This document shows positions 1 to 10,291 of a stretch of DNA of 64,000 bases, piece by piece. The first letter of the stretch is position 1. Every line of letters starts with the position of its first letter. The notes beneath the pieces are model-generated. The model made no database searches. It was not told where the DNA came from and saw nothing but the letters and a program-made list of their open reading frames with translations. This DNA is from an uncultured Desulfobacter sp. (GTDB taxonomy: Bacteria; Desulfobacterota; Desulfobacteria; Desulfobacterales; Desulfobacteraceae), in contig NZ_OY762929.1 in the NCBI RefSeq assembly GCF_963666675.1, forward strand, positions 4,560,001 to 4,624,000, read 5' to 3'. The position numbers and the translations under genes are program-made.

Positions 1-331
1 ATTGCATCCCGCGACCCCGTTAACGCAACGCATTCGGGCTTGACACGTTAACGGTTTGGGCTGGTCCCCGTTCGCTCGCCGCTACTCAGGGAATCGTTAT
101 TACTTTCTACTCCTGGGGGTACTAAGATGTTTCAGTTCTCCCCGTTACCCTCCTTAACCTATGTATTCAGTTAAGGATGACACAAGATTAATTGTGCCGG
201 GTTGCCCCATTCAGAAATCCACGGATCAAAGGATGTTTAGCTCCTAACCGAGGCTTATCGCAGCTTTCCACGTCTTTCTTCTTCACTTGACACCAAGGCA
301 TCCGCCGTTTGCTCTTAGTAGCTTAGCCACT
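1..331 (-). rRNA. rrl: 23S ribosomal RNA, 5' part
   Basis: The minus strand carries the conserved 5' end of 23S rRNA: the reverse complement of positions 292-328 reads like the universal start (GGTTAAGCTACTAAGAGCAA followed by the GGATGCCTTGG block). The conserved block around GGGGAGAACTGAAACATCTT lies near 128-150. The gene runs off the left edge, so only about 330 nt of roughly 2900 are present. The exact 5' end is placed by homology and could be off by a few bases. It follows the 16S gene in the same transcript. Confidence 0.95.
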
Positions 332-732
332 ATTCCACAAATAAGTTTAAACGCTTTGATGTTTTTAGGAAATTTTGTGAATTTCGGCGTTGCTGCGCGT
401 CAATTTTAAAACGCAGTAGTCTACTACACCTTATTTAAAATTGCCGCTTGCGCCTTGAACTTCACTAAAATTTCCTAAAAACATTAGTTGGTTCAAGCGC
501 CTATTCTTAAATTTCCTTCAACATAGCATGGAGTGATTGATAAAATCTTTCACACCATTTTATATTTAGTTGATCAGGTGTTCTTTAACACCGTTTCAAC
601 AACGCTATTGATATTTACTACAACAAATTGTCAAAGAGCAATGAGAGTACGGGTACTTAAATTTCTCCGGCTTGATCTCTCAAAGTTGGTCAGTGAATCG
701 GAAAAAAGCTTTATATGTATTTCTTTCCTTTG
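332..732 (-). other. 16S-23S internal transcribed spacer without tRNA genes
   Basis: This is about 400 nt between the two rRNA genes. I looked for the tRNA-Ile and tRNA-Ala genes that commonly sit here, including the conserved T-loop GGTTCAAATCC-like string on both strands, and found neither. The spacer is AT-rich and contains a long inverted repeat at 359-485. A 66-codon open frame at 533-733 overlaps the 16S 3' end and has no protein-like features. Confidence 0.8.
359..485. repeat. long imperfect hairpin / MITE-like inverted repeat inside the rRNA spacer
   Basis: The left arm at 361-382 (GTTTTTAGGAAATTTTGTGA) pairs with the right arm at 461-482 (TCACTAAAATTTCCTAAAAAC) with about one mismatch. 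The inner parts (CAATTTTAAA at 401-410 and TTTAAAATTG at 434-443, plus the GC-rich flanks GGCGTTGCTGCGCG and CGCTTGCGCC) can extend the pairing, with a short loop near 411-433. The whole is about 125 nt. It could be a spacer processing structure or a small non-autonomous mobile element. I cannot decide between these from one copy. Confidence 0.65.
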
Positions 733-2286
<1,554 letters not shown>

Positions 2287-2457
2287 TATAATCCTTTACT
2301 AAAACTTTTTAAGGTCTATGCTTAAAGCTGTTAAGCCTTGAGCATATTGTCATTGACCCGCTCTTTTCTTTTTCACTGACCAATTTTCAAAGATCTAACC
2401 TACTACTCAAAAAAAACTTCGTCGGAAACCGCTTGGCTGTTCCCGTGAAGCCAGAGC

Positions 2458-2488
2458 AATATCCTTCATTTCCTAATCAATGTCAAAC
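2458..2488 (-). promoter_or_regulatory. predicted sigma-70 promoter of the rRNA operon
   Basis: On the minus strand a perfect -35 box TTGACA (2483-2488) is followed after 19 nt by TATATT (2458-2463). GATATA two bases earlier gives a 17-nt spacer. It lies about 170 nt upstream of the 16S 5' end, the usual place for an rrn P1 promoter, and is in an AT-rich stretch (2480-2525) that could act as an UP element. The remaining 2287-2634 stretch is the rRNA leader plus the start region of the divergent aldolase gene. Confidence 0.6.
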
Positions 2489-2634
2489 GTTTTTTTAATC
2501 ATATTTCAATTTTTCTTTAAACCCCACCATCGCACCGATGACATTTTTAGGGCCAAACCTTTGTAAAACAATAAAAATATGTTAAGTTGCCCCCTTTGTT
2601 TTACATGAAAAAAATTTTAGAGGACAGCATAAAT

Positions 2635-3654
2635 ATGACGTGGATTGATTTGAGAAGCGACACGGTAACCCGCCCTTCGGATAAAATGAGGCAGGCCATG
2701 ATCGCTGCCCCTGTGGGTGATGATGTGTACAAGGAAGACCCGACTGTTAATCTGCTTGAAGAAAAGGCGGCGGAAATCACGGGCAAAGAAGCATCTCTTT
2801 TCTGCGCATCCGGCACCCAGGCCAATCTACTGGCCCTGATGGCCCACTGCCGACGGGGAGATGAATACATTGTCGGTCAAACGGCGCATACCTATAGATA
2901 CGAGGCCGGCGGCGCTGCGGTGCTTGGCAGCATCCAACCCCAGCCGTTGGATCTGGAGCCGGACGGGACCCTGGATCTTAAAAAAGTTGAAAAGGCCATT
3001 AAGCCCGATGATTTTCATTTTGCCCGGACACGCCTGCTTTGTCTTGAAAATACCCAGGACGGTAAAGTCTTGCCCATGGCCTATTTGAAACAAGCCCGCC
3101 AGTTTGCAAGTGATCATCAGATTGGACTGCACCTGGACGGAGCCCGAATGTTTAATGCCGCAGTGAAACTTAACATCGAGGTTAAAGACATTGCCCGGTT
3201 TTTTGATACCGTCTCCTGTTGTCTGTCCAAGGGACTGGGCGCACCTGTGGGTTCCGTGTTGTGCGGTCCGGCGTCGTTTATCAAGGAGGCTGAAAAGTGG
3301 CGCAAGATGCTTGGCGGCGGTATGCGCCAGGCAGGCATCTTAGCTGCGGCAGGCATTTATGCCCTGGAACATAATATCGACCGGCTTACCATAGATCACG
3401 ACAATGCCTCATATCTTGCCCGGGGGATTGCCGATATCACCAGCCTGCATGTGAACCCCGAGGCCGTTCAAACAAATATGGTGTTTGCCGACATCGGTGA
3501 TAACACCGATGCACTGACCGAGCACATGAAGACCCGGGGGATACGCATTGATCATGCCCCAAACCTGCGAATGGTCACACATCTGGATATTTCCAAAAAT
3601 GATATTCACAAAACCGTGCAGGCGTTTCATTCATTTTATGATGGCATTAAATGA
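2635..3654 (+). CDS. ltaE: low-specificity L-threonine aldolase
   Basis: PLP enzyme of the beta-eliminating lyase family that splits L-threonine or allo-threonine into glycine and acetaldehyde. The protein opens with WIDLRSDTVTRPSDKMRQAM and GDDVYKEDPT, both hallmarks of threonine aldolases. The PLP lysine lies in CLSKGLGAPVGSVLCG. From the chosen ATG it has 339 residues, the normal family length. AGAGG at 2620-2624 lies about 10 nt upstream; a TTG at 2587 or ATG at 2605 would add unconserved residues. It reads away from the rRNA operon, is monocistronic, and its 3' end overlaps the converging gene by 8 nt. Confidence 0.93.
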   Translation: MTWIDLRSDTVTRPSDKMRQAMIAAPVGDDVYKEDPTVNLLEEKAAEITGKEASLFCASGTQANLLALMAHCRRGDEYIVGQTAHTYRYEAGGAAVLGSIQPQPLDLEPDGTLDLKKVEKAIKPDDFHFARTRLLCLENTQDGKVLPMAYLKQARQFASDHQIGLHLDGARMFNAAVKLNIEVKDIARFFDTVSCCLSKGLGAPVGSVLCGPASFIKEAEKWRKMLGGGMRQAGILAAAGIYALEHNIDRLTIDHDNASYLARGIADITSLHVNPEAVQTNMVFADIGDNTDALTEHMKTRGIRIDHAPNLRMVTHLDISKNDIHKTVQAFHSFYDGIK

Positions 3655-4495
3655 AGTATTGGGGAAAATCCGTAAATATGCCATCAACCCCGGCGTCAAC
3701 AAATCGCTGGTAATCGCCCGGATCATTTACCGTGAACAAATTGATACGTTTGCCGGCCTGTTTCAGCCTCTGGATGTCTGACGGATGAACCAGCAAAGCA
3801 TTTATATTGAGCACTTCAAATTCTGTACCGGTAAATAAAGCATCATCAAGATTCAGGGGGTGGTCATCACACGCCCCCACAAGGGCCTGGAGTTCATATT
3901 CGGGGGCATGTTTTCGGATAAAACGAAGCCAATCATGATTGAAAGAGGAAAGGGTCACCCGATCGGGTGAGATACCGGATCGGGCCAGTTCAGACAGAAC
4001 CCGCTCCGGATGATAATTTGATTCAGGCCCACGACCATGGTCTTTGAGCTCAACATTGATGTACCAGTCGAGTGCTTTGGTTAACACAAGCCCATCGTAC
4101 AAACAAGGAATCGGTTGCCCGGCGAAACCGGCCACGCGCTGCGGGTCAATGCCGGCAACCGTTGAAAAAGGATCATCGCGTTCAAACCAGCTGCCTGCGT
4201 CCAATAATTTAAGATCATCCAGACAATGGCTGTCCAGTCGGTCCATGGCGCGCCGACCTGGACAAACTGTTTTTTCTGGTGCCAGGGGATCATACCCAAA
4301 CACCTGGGCGGCGTTGGTGCACCGGGTCAGGGATTCATCATGAAAGAGCACCAATTGCCCGTCCCGGGTCAGTACGGCATCGGTTTCCCAACGGTGCGCA
4401 CCCAGTTTGCGGGCTAAACGGGCAGCCGCCAGGGTATTTTCCGGGGCCAGACTCCTGGCCCCGCGGTGGGCGATGATCTCAACACCCCCGGGCAT
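3647..4495 (-). CDS. glycerophosphodiester phosphodiesterase
   Basis: GDPD family enzyme that hydrolyses glycerophosphodiesters (deacylated phospholipids) to glycerol-3-phosphate and an alcohol. The N-terminus shows the catalytic signature: IIAHRGARSLAPENTL, then WETDAVLTRDG (metal-binding Glu and Asp), then LVLFHDESLTRCTN. A further conserved acidic motif, VELKDHG, lies near residue 150, and the C-terminus ends with a typical NLFTVNDPGDYQRFVDAGVD block. It has 282 residues with no signal peptide, so it is probably cytoplasmic. It begins 14 nt after the FmdB-type gene and is likely the last gene of a leftward recN-fmdB-gdpd group. Lack of a clear ribosome site makes the start less certain than the identity. 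Confidence 0.9.
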   Translation of the reverse strand: MPGGVEIIAHRGARSLAPENTLAAARLARKLGAHRWETDAVLTRDGQLVLFHDESLTRCTNAAQVFGYDPLAPEKTVCPGRRAMDRLDSHCLDDLKLLDAGSWFERDDPFSTVAGIDPQRVAGFAGQPIPCLYDGLVLTKALDWYINVELKDHGRGPESNYHPERVLSELARSGISPDRVTLSSFNHDWLRFIRKHAPEYELQALVGACDDHPLNLDDALFTGTEFEVLNINALLVHPSDIQRLKQAGKRINLFTVNDPGDYQRFVDAGVDGIFTDFPQYFI

Positions 4496-4509
4496 GGTGA
4501 CGCCGAAGG

Positions 4510-4755
4510 TTAGACCCCTGGAACCGTGTAGGTCTTACAGGAGCCGCTTGAACAGGTGCGCTCCTGGGTATGAACGCCCTGGCCCTGGCCTGCACTTCCT
4601 GACGACCCCATGGCGTAGTTGGTGGCCGAGACCACCCGCTGGAACTCATTGGAACTGCATTTGGGGCAGGAGACCTCTTTGTCGTCCTGGGACCCCATGA
4701 CAATCACTTCAAAAAATTCTTCGCACTTGCTGCATTTAAATTCATATATCGGCAT
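4510..4755 (-). CDS. FmdB-type zinc ribbon protein
   Basis: Small protein of 81 residues starting MPIYEFKCSKCEEFFEV with a second pair CPKCSS near residue 34, the FmdB/CxxC_CXXC_SSSS zinc ribbon. The tail is Gly/Ser-rich and ends with three more cysteines or nearby polar residues (TCSSGSCKTYTVPGV). Proteins of this family are widespread. They were once linked to formamidase regulation, but no firm role is known. It sits between recN (59 nt upstream) and the GDPD gene (14 nt downstream), all on the minus strand, so they may be co-transcribed. Confidence 0.85.
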   Translation of the reverse strand: MPIYEFKCSKCEEFFEVIVMGSQDDKEVSCPKCSSNEFQRVVSATNYAMGSSGSAGQGQGVHTQERTCSSGSCKTYTVPGV

Positions 4756-4814
4756 GCGTTACTTACTCCTCATTATATTTGTAGTTCTCCAAATATAAGC
4801 AGTTATATCGTTTG

Positions 4815-6524
4815 TCAAGACGCCCTGGCCGTATCAAGAAGTTCTTTGGCATGGGCAAGGGTGGCATCGGTGATCCGGCTGCCGCCGATCATACGGGCCA
4901 GTTCCTTTACCCGGTCTTCCTGACAGGTCAATGGGGTGATGCGGGTGGCGGTCCTGCCCCCTGACACCTGTTTGGTTATCCTGAACTGGTGGTTGCCGTA
5001 CCTGGCTATCTGGGCCAGATGGGTGATACAGATCACCTGCTGAACTTTGCCCAGCTCCTTTAGTTTCAGTCCCACCTTATCGGATGTGGCACCGCCGATA
5101 CCGGCATCCACCTCATCAAAAATCAGGGTTTCAAAGGAGTGGTCCCGGCAAAGCACGGCCTTAAGGGCCAGGACAATACGGGACAACTCTCCGCCCGAGG
5201 CTATTTTTGCCAAAGGCTTTGGGGCCTCCCCGGGATTTGGGGTGAGTAAAAACCGCACCCGATCCATACCTGTGGCAAATATTTTTTCGTTATCCCCGGA
5301 GACAAGTTCGCCAGGGTCGGCGCCCGGTTCCGTGGAAAAATCAACCTCAAAACGGGCCCGGCCCATTTCAAGGGCAGCAAGCTCGGCCTTTGCCAGACGG
5401 GCCAGGGCCAACGCTTCCTTTTGCCGCCGCATGGACAAGGCCTTAGCCTTTTGGCGAATCTGTTCCACCAGTTGCTCCTGGTCTTGCTCCAGTTTCGCGA
5501 TACGGCCCTCGATCCCCTGGATGGCGGCCACATTGCCTGCCATATTCCGGTATTGCTCAAATATGGTATCAATGCTGCCGCCGTATTTGCGCTTGAGTTT
5601 TGTAATCTGATCCAGGCGCTGGTCCACCTGGTCCAGGGACTGGGGGTCCAGATCAACGCCTGCGGCAAAGGACCTTAACTCCGACACAAGATCCTGGAGT
5701 TCATAGGAGATTTCATCCAAGCGCCGGGCCAGGGCACCCAGCTTTTCATCGGAGTCGCAAAACCTGCCAAACCGGGCGGACATCCCTGAAATTTCATCGA
5801 GCACCGAGCCTTCCCGGTCATATAAATTATGCACCGCCCCATTGACGGCCTCAAAAATCTGCCCGGCATTCTGCAGGTGGTCACGTTTTTGAATGAGCTC
5901 ATCATCTTCGCCCGGCCGGATATCGGCGGATTCAATTTCATCCACCTGGAATTGGAGCAATTCCAGCTCCTTTTCAGCCTTCTCCTTGCCGGCTTTCAGT
6001 TCGGCAATCTCTTTTTTTAGGGGAACAATCTGACGGTATAAGGCCGCCACATCGTTTCTCAGATCAAAGGTCTGGGCAAATTCATCAAGGATATCCAGAT
6101 GCTGATCTTCTTTGAGCAGCCCCTGGTGGGCATGCTGGCTGGACACACCGGCCAGGTTCTGGGTGACCTGCTTTAAAAAATCCAGGGTGGTCTGGCGGGA
6201 ATTGACATAAATTCTGCTTTTGCCTTCGGCAGAGACCACCCGCCGGATAATCAGGCCGTCATCAATGTCCATGTCCTGATCCGCCATGAGCTGTGCGGCA
6301 TGGGAATCTGCGGCAATGTCAAACACGGCCTCCAGTTCGGCGTTCTCTTTTCCGGTGCGCACCAGATCCGCAGAGGCCCTGGAGCCCAAAAGCAGGTTAA
6401 CGGCCTGGATGATAATTGATTTACCGGCACCGGTCTCCCCTGTCAGGACAGAGAGGCCGGAACCGAATTCAATGCGCAGATCCTCAATGATCGCAAAGTT
6501 TTTTATGACCAAGGCGTGCAGCAT
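4815..6524 (-). CDS. recN: DNA repair protein RecN
   Basis: SMC-like ATPase acting in recombinational repair of double-strand breaks. The N-terminus MLHALVIKNFAIIEDLRIEF and Walker A GETGAGKS are typical. A long coiled-coil arm lies in the middle (roughly residues 150-360). The ABC signature ASGGELSRIVLALK and Walker B TLIFDEVDAGIGG lie in the C-terminal third. Length is 569 residues, normal for RecN. I chose the ATG at 6524 because AGGAG lies 6 nt upstream; a longer frame to 6647 has a Cys/Trp-rich, unconserved extension lying inside the upstream gene. The first 41 nt overlap the end of the Gate-domain gene, suggesting translational coupling. Confidence 0.95.
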   Translation of the reverse strand: MLHALVIKNFAIIEDLRIEFGSGLSVLTGETGAGKSIIIQAVNLLLGSRASADLVRTGKENAELEAVFDIAADSHAAQLMADQDMDIDDGLIIRRVVSAEGKSRIYVNSRQTTLDFLKQVTQNLAGVSSQHAHQGLLKEDQHLDILDEFAQTFDLRNDVAALYRQIVPLKKEIAELKAGKEKAEKELELLQFQVDEIESADIRPGEDDELIQKRDHLQNAGQIFEAVNGAVHNLYDREGSVLDEISGMSARFGRFCDSDEKLGALARRLDEISYELQDLVSELRSFAAGVDLDPQSLDQVDQRLDQITKLKRKYGGSIDTIFEQYRNMAGNVAAIQGIEGRIAKLEQDQEQLVEQIRQKAKALSMRRQKEALALARLAKAELAALEMGRARFEVDFSTEPGADPGELVSGDNEKIFATGMDRVRFLLTPNPGEAPKPLAKIASGGELSRIVLALKAVLCRDHSFETLIFDEVDAGIGGATSDKVGLKLKELGKVQQVICITHLAQIARYGNHQFRITKQVSGGRTATRITPLTCQEDRVKELARMIGGSRITDATLAHAKELLDTARAS

Positions 6525-7485
6525 AAAATCTCCTTGCCGAAGAAAAACCCATATGCAGCCAGGCAGCAGCCATGGCAGCCACAAGCCTGGGGATCCACAA
6601 CCAGAGTACAGGCACCCCCAAAGGCAGAAACAATGAGGGATCCTCAATCATGGCATGATTGATCCCGATGGACAGGTGAAGCCGGGTCAGGGTTTGGGGA
6701 TCATGGGCGTTATTTTTTGTCTCCTCAACGATGACGGCGGCCCCGTAAGCCAGGCCGAAGATGGCTGCGGTCATCCAGAGCAGTGCACAGGACCTGTCCA
6801 ATCCCAGGAGTCTTAAAACAGGCGCTGTAATGCGGGTCACCGCCTCAATCACATGAAAGGTTCTGGCCAATTCCATGACCACCATCAAGGGCATGATAAT
6901 ACAAAAAATTTTTAAACAGAGCCAGGCCGTGCCTGGGGCCCAGTCAATCAACATGGCGGACAGCGGCCCCCCAGAAGACTGCGCAGCCGGCACACCGGCG
7001 GCCCCGGCACTGCCCGGGTCCACCCCCATGATCCACCCGCAGATCATGGTGACGATAAAAGAGATGACCAGACGGAACACCACCGCGGTTGAAAACCGCA
7101 ATCCGGAGTTGGCCTGGACCAGACTCTCCTGGATCAGGTTGTGTGAAATCAGGGTAAACACGGCAATCAAAATCATGTGCGGCATGGCAAACGGCATAAC
7201 GGACAGGGCGGCTACCGTGCCGTAAATACCCGTAAAAATCCCGATCACCAGCACAACCGCCGCAGAGGCCGGCAGATGAATCATGCCCATCATGGGCTGT
7301 AAAAGAAAGTCAATATGGTGCAACAGCTGATAGTGCACCATTAACGCCGTTGCCAAGGAGACAGGCACAAGAATCTTGACCAGCCAGATCAGGCCGGACC
7401 ACCCTTTTTTTAAACCGGTTTTAACAGCAGCCTGCACCCGCCTAGGGGGGCCGGCTTCAGGATTTCGGGGAACCGGATGAGGCAT
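6484..7485 (-). CDS. membrane protein with nucleoside-recognition (Gate) domains
   Basis: Integral membrane protein of 333 residues with about eight hydrophobic segments. The pattern of two similar halves (WLVKILVPVSLATALM near residue 34 and FCIIMPLMVVMELARTFHV near 195) is that of the nucleoside-recognition/Gate domain family, which includes the spore maturation proteins SpmA and SpmB. Family members are thought to be transporters, but the substrate is unknown here. It overlaps a small gene upstream by 29 nt and recN downstream by 41 nt, so the three are probably translated from one message. The ribosome site of the ATG at 7485 is weak; a GTG at 7437 is an alternative start. Confidence 0.75.
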   Translation of the reverse strand: MPHPVPRNPEAGPPRRVQAAVKTGLKKGWSGLIWLVKILVPVSLATALMVHYQLLHHIDFLLQPMMGMIHLPASAAVVLVIGIFTGIYGTVAALSVMPFAMPHMILIAVFTLISHNLIQESLVQANSGLRFSTAVVFRLVISFIVTMICGWIMGVDPGSAGAAGVPAAQSSGGPLSAMLIDWAPGTAWLCLKIFCIIMPLMVVMELARTFHVIEAVTRITAPVLRLLGLDRSCALLWMTAAIFGLAYGAAVIVEETKNNAHDPQTLTRLHLSIGINHAMIEDPSLFLPLGVPVLWLWIPRLVAAMAAAWLHMGFSSARRFYAARLGHKKLCDH

Positions 7486-7645
7486 CTTGGGGCGGATCCA
7501 GATTCTTTTTCACGGTGTCATTGACGGTCTTGTAAACATCCTTAAAAGATTCGTGGACGTTGGAAGGTGACAGCCGGCCCATCTCAATGAACTTGACTAT
7601 AATTTCCTTGGTAACTCTGAGTATATGTTCGTCAGCAGATTTCAT
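7457..7645 (-). CDS. small conserved-looking protein, MucR N-terminus-like
   Basis: A 62-residue protein with the core LRVTKEIIVKFIEMGRLSPS followed by VHESFKDVYKTVNDTVKK. This pattern (a helix ending in a conserved Leu/Ser-Pro, then Vxxxxxxxxxxv) resembles the N-terminal segment of MucR/Ros-type regulators, without their zinc finger. The likeness is by eye only. The tail is rich in Pro, Ser and Asp. It is the first gene of the leftward group leading into the Gate-domain protein and recN. The divergent promoter region with the TraB gene lies at 7646-7769. No function can be given. Confidence 0.6.
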   Translation of the reverse strand: MKSADEHILRVTKEIIVKFIEMGRLSPSNVHESFKDVYKTVNDTVKKNLDPPQDASSGSPKS

Positions 7646-7769
7646 AGATTGCTGAATACCAGAACCGTTTGATTAGGTCAATATTTTGACCTGAATTTGT
7701 GTTGCCATGTGCTTCGAAATGCTTATAATACGATATTTTAAACTTTCAGGATAAAGGCACTATTCCATA

Positions 7770-8951
7770 ATGACCGAAAACTCCACAGACCACAACGACA
7801 TTCATACGCTTGAGCAGAACGGCAAACAGATTATTATCATCGGGACTGCCCATGTATCCCGGCACAGTGCCCAACTGGTTTCGGATACCATCGATTCAGA
7901 GCAGCCCGACACCGTATGTGTTGAACTGTGCAACAACCGCCTCTCCAGCATCCGGGATAAAGACAGATGGCAGAACATGGATATTGTAAAAATCATCAAG
8001 GAAAAAAAAGCCCTGATGCTGTTTATGAATCTTCTGCTGGCCGCGTTCCAGAAAAAAATAGCCGATAAATTCGGCATAAAGCCCGGCCAGGAGATGATCA
8101 ATGCCATTGAGGCCGCAGACGAGACCGGGGCGACCATCGTTCCTGCGGACAGGGAAATCCAGATCACCCTCTCCCGGATATGGCGGGGCATGGGGCTCTG
8201 GGAAAAGACCAAATTAATTTTCTCCATACTGCTCTCTTTTGGCCAGTCCGATGAAATTGAAGAGACAGATATCGAAAAAATGAAGCACCAGGACATCCTG
8301 CAGTCCCTGCTTTCAGAACTCAAAGAAGACCACCCCATGATCGGGGAAGTGCTCATCAACGAACGGGACCAGTTCCTGGCCGAAAGTATTCGAACTGCCC
8401 CGGGAGACAAAATTGTGGCCGTTGTGGGCGCAGCCCATGTGCCGGGCATTTTAAAATATATTGAATCGGACACCCCCATAGACCTTGCAGCCCTCAACAC
8501 CCTGCCCCCTGCCGGTAAAATGGGAAAGGTATTGAAATGGCTTATCCCCGGCCTGATCGTCATGCTTTTTATTGCCGGTTTTCTCATGGAGGGCAAGGTG
8601 GCCGGAACCGACATGATCTGGATCTGGGTTCTGGCCAACGGTGTTTTTGCAGGTATCGGCGCCCTCATTGCCCTGGCCCACCCATATACCATTTTTTCCT
8701 CCATCCTAGCCGCCCCGCTGACCTCCTTGAACCCCATGATTGCAGCCGGCTGGGTGGCAGGTCTTGTTGAGGCATTCGCCCGCAAACCCAAGGTGCGGGA
8801 CCTTGAGGCGATTCCCGAGGATATCACGTCGGTGAAAGGATTCTGGCGCAATAATGTGACACGGATTCTGCTGGTGGTGGTATTCACCAACCTCGGCTCA
8901 TCCATAGGCACCATGACGGCCCTGCCGCTGATGATCAAACTGCTGTCCTGA
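7770..8951 (+). CDS. TraB/PrgY-type membrane protein
   Basis: Protein of 393 residues of the TraB (PrgY, GumN) superfamily. The start carries IIIIGTAHVSRHSAQLVSDT, the family GTAHVS motif, followed by the acidic PDTVCVELCNNRLSSI. A second conserved motif, AVVGAAHVPGI, comes near residue 218. The N-terminal two thirds form the soluble EreA/TraB fold. The last 140 residues contain about four membrane segments. PrgY-type members reduce pheromone activity in enterococci; a metalloprotease-like chemistry has been proposed, but the role in Desulfobacterota is unknown. It is transcribed alone or with the following gene, 23 nt downstream. Confidence 0.85.
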   Translation: MTENSTDHNDIHTLEQNGKQIIIIGTAHVSRHSAQLVSDTIDSEQPDTVCVELCNNRLSSIRDKDRWQNMDIVKIIKEKKALMLFMNLLLAAFQKKIADKFGIKPGQEMINAIEAADETGATIVPADREIQITLSRIWRGMGLWEKTKLIFSILLSFGQSDEIEETDIEKMKHQDILQSLLSELKEDHPMIGEVLINERDQFLAESIRTAPGDKIVAVVGAAHVPGILKYIESDTPIDLAALNTLPPAGKMGKVLKWLIPGLIVMLFIAGFLMEGKVAGTDMIWIWVLANGVFAGIGALIALAHPYTIFSSILAAPLTSLNPMIAAGWVAGLVEAFARKPKVRDLEAIPEDITSVKGFWRNNVTRILLVVVFTNLGSSIGTMTALPLMIKLLS

Positions 8952-8974
8952 TTAAAAAAGGAGTTGTTGATCCA

Positions 8975-10195
8975 ATGGATATTTTTGTCGCACGTCAGCC
9001 TGTATTTACTTCGGATAAAAAGCTCTTTGGTTATGAACTTTTGTTCAGGCTCAGCCTGGACAATGTATTCCCGGATATCGATGGTTCCGTGGCCACCTCC
9101 GGTGTGCTGGCCAATACATTTTTCTCTTTTGGACTTGATGAAATCCTTTCAGGCAAACCCGGATTGATCAATTTTACCCGGGATCTTCTGCTCAAACAGA
9201 CCCCGCTTCTTTTTCCCAAAGAGCATATTATCATTGAAGTTTTAGAAAACATTGAGCCTGAACCTGAAATCATTGAGGCGCTAAAGGCGTTTAAATCCCA
9301 TGGATTTAAGATCGCCCTGGATGACTTTATCTATGATCAAAAATTCAATGAGATGATTCAGCTGTGCGATTTCATAAAATTTGATATCACGGCCACCCCC
9401 TTGGACACCCTGGCGCCTATTTTGGCGTCCCTGAAAGATAAGCTTGATCATATTACATTGCTGTGTGAAAAAGTGGAAACCCACCAGGAATTTGAACAGG
9501 CCAAAGCCATGGGATTCGAACTGTTCCAGGGCTATTTTTTCTCAAAACCGGAAATCATATCAAACAAAAGCCTGGCCACCAACCAGGTCACCAACCTGAA
9601 ACTGTTAAATGAGGTGTCAAAGCAGGAACCGGCATTGGACGCCATAGAGGGCATGATAAAAAATGATGTGGGCATCTCTTTTAAACTTTTAACATTTATC
9701 AATTCAGCCTATTTTAACCGCCCCGCCGCCGTAGACACGGTCAAAGAAGCCATCACCTTTCTGGGGCTGCAGGAATTGAAAAAATTCATTTATGTGGTGG
9801 TGGTATCGGGAATAAACCCGGGCAAACCCAATGAATTGATCAGGTTCTCACTGATCAAGGCCCGGATGTGCGAACAATGCGCCCATGTCCTTAGAACCCG
9901 GTTTACGCCCGAAGAGTTGTTCACGGTGGGGCTGTTTTCAACCATGGATGCCATTTTGGATATGCCCATGGAAGAAATTCTTGAAAAAATCGCACTGTCT
10001 GAAAAAATAAAGGATGCACTTCTGGGAAAAAACCGAATATTCAATCAGCTCGATGACCTGATCACCAACTTTGAACAGGGACACTGGGACCACACCCGGT
10101 TTCGGGGGGAGAAGGATTCCAAACTGATTCAAAAACTGCCCGCCTTTTACCTGGATGCCTTGAAAATGGCAGACGCATTTCTTGCCCCTGCCTGA
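8975..10195 (+). CDS. EAL-like/HDOD two-domain signalling protein
   Basis: Protein of 406 residues. Residues 1-200 resemble an EAL phosphodiesterase domain but start IFVARQPVFTSDKKLFGYEL with YELLFR in place of EAL. Catalytic acidic residues are only partly kept (IALDDF is present), so it is probably inactive. Residues 205-400 form an HDOD domain (VGISFKLLTFINSAYFNRPA, then FLGLQELKKFIYVVVVSG). This arrangement is the YuxH-like family, found in many sulfate reducers and considered to work in signalling. AAAGGAG just before the ATG supports the start. Confidence 0.85.
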   Translation: MDIFVARQPVFTSDKKLFGYELLFRLSLDNVFPDIDGSVATSGVLANTFFSFGLDEILSGKPGLINFTRDLLLKQTPLLFPKEHIIIEVLENIEPEPEIIEALKAFKSHGFKIALDDFIYDQKFNEMIQLCDFIKFDITATPLDTLAPILASLKDKLDHITLLCEKVETHQEFEQAKAMGFELFQGYFFSKPEIISNKSLATNQVTNLKLLNEVSKQEPALDAIEGMIKNDVGISFKLLTFINSAYFNRPAAVDTVKEAITFLGLQELKKFIYVVVVSGINPGKPNELIRFSLIKARMCEQCAHVLRTRFTPEELFTVGLFSTMDAILDMPMEEILEKIALSEKIKDALLGKNRIFNQLDDLITNFEQGHWDHTRFRGEKDSKLIQKLPAFYLDALKMADAFLAPA

Positions 10196-10291
10196 TTGTC
10201 CAAGCGCCGGCCTGCCCCTGTTCAGTAAAGACGAATCGGTTATCGGCCATAATCTCCAATGATCAAACAAGGCTGAAAAAATCATACATGA

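Noticed and set aside
7802..8938. Long minus-strand frame of 378 codons opposite the TraB gene
   Set aside because: It is the antisense shadow of a well-supported gene; the translation is rich in Ser, Arg and Met and shows no motif.
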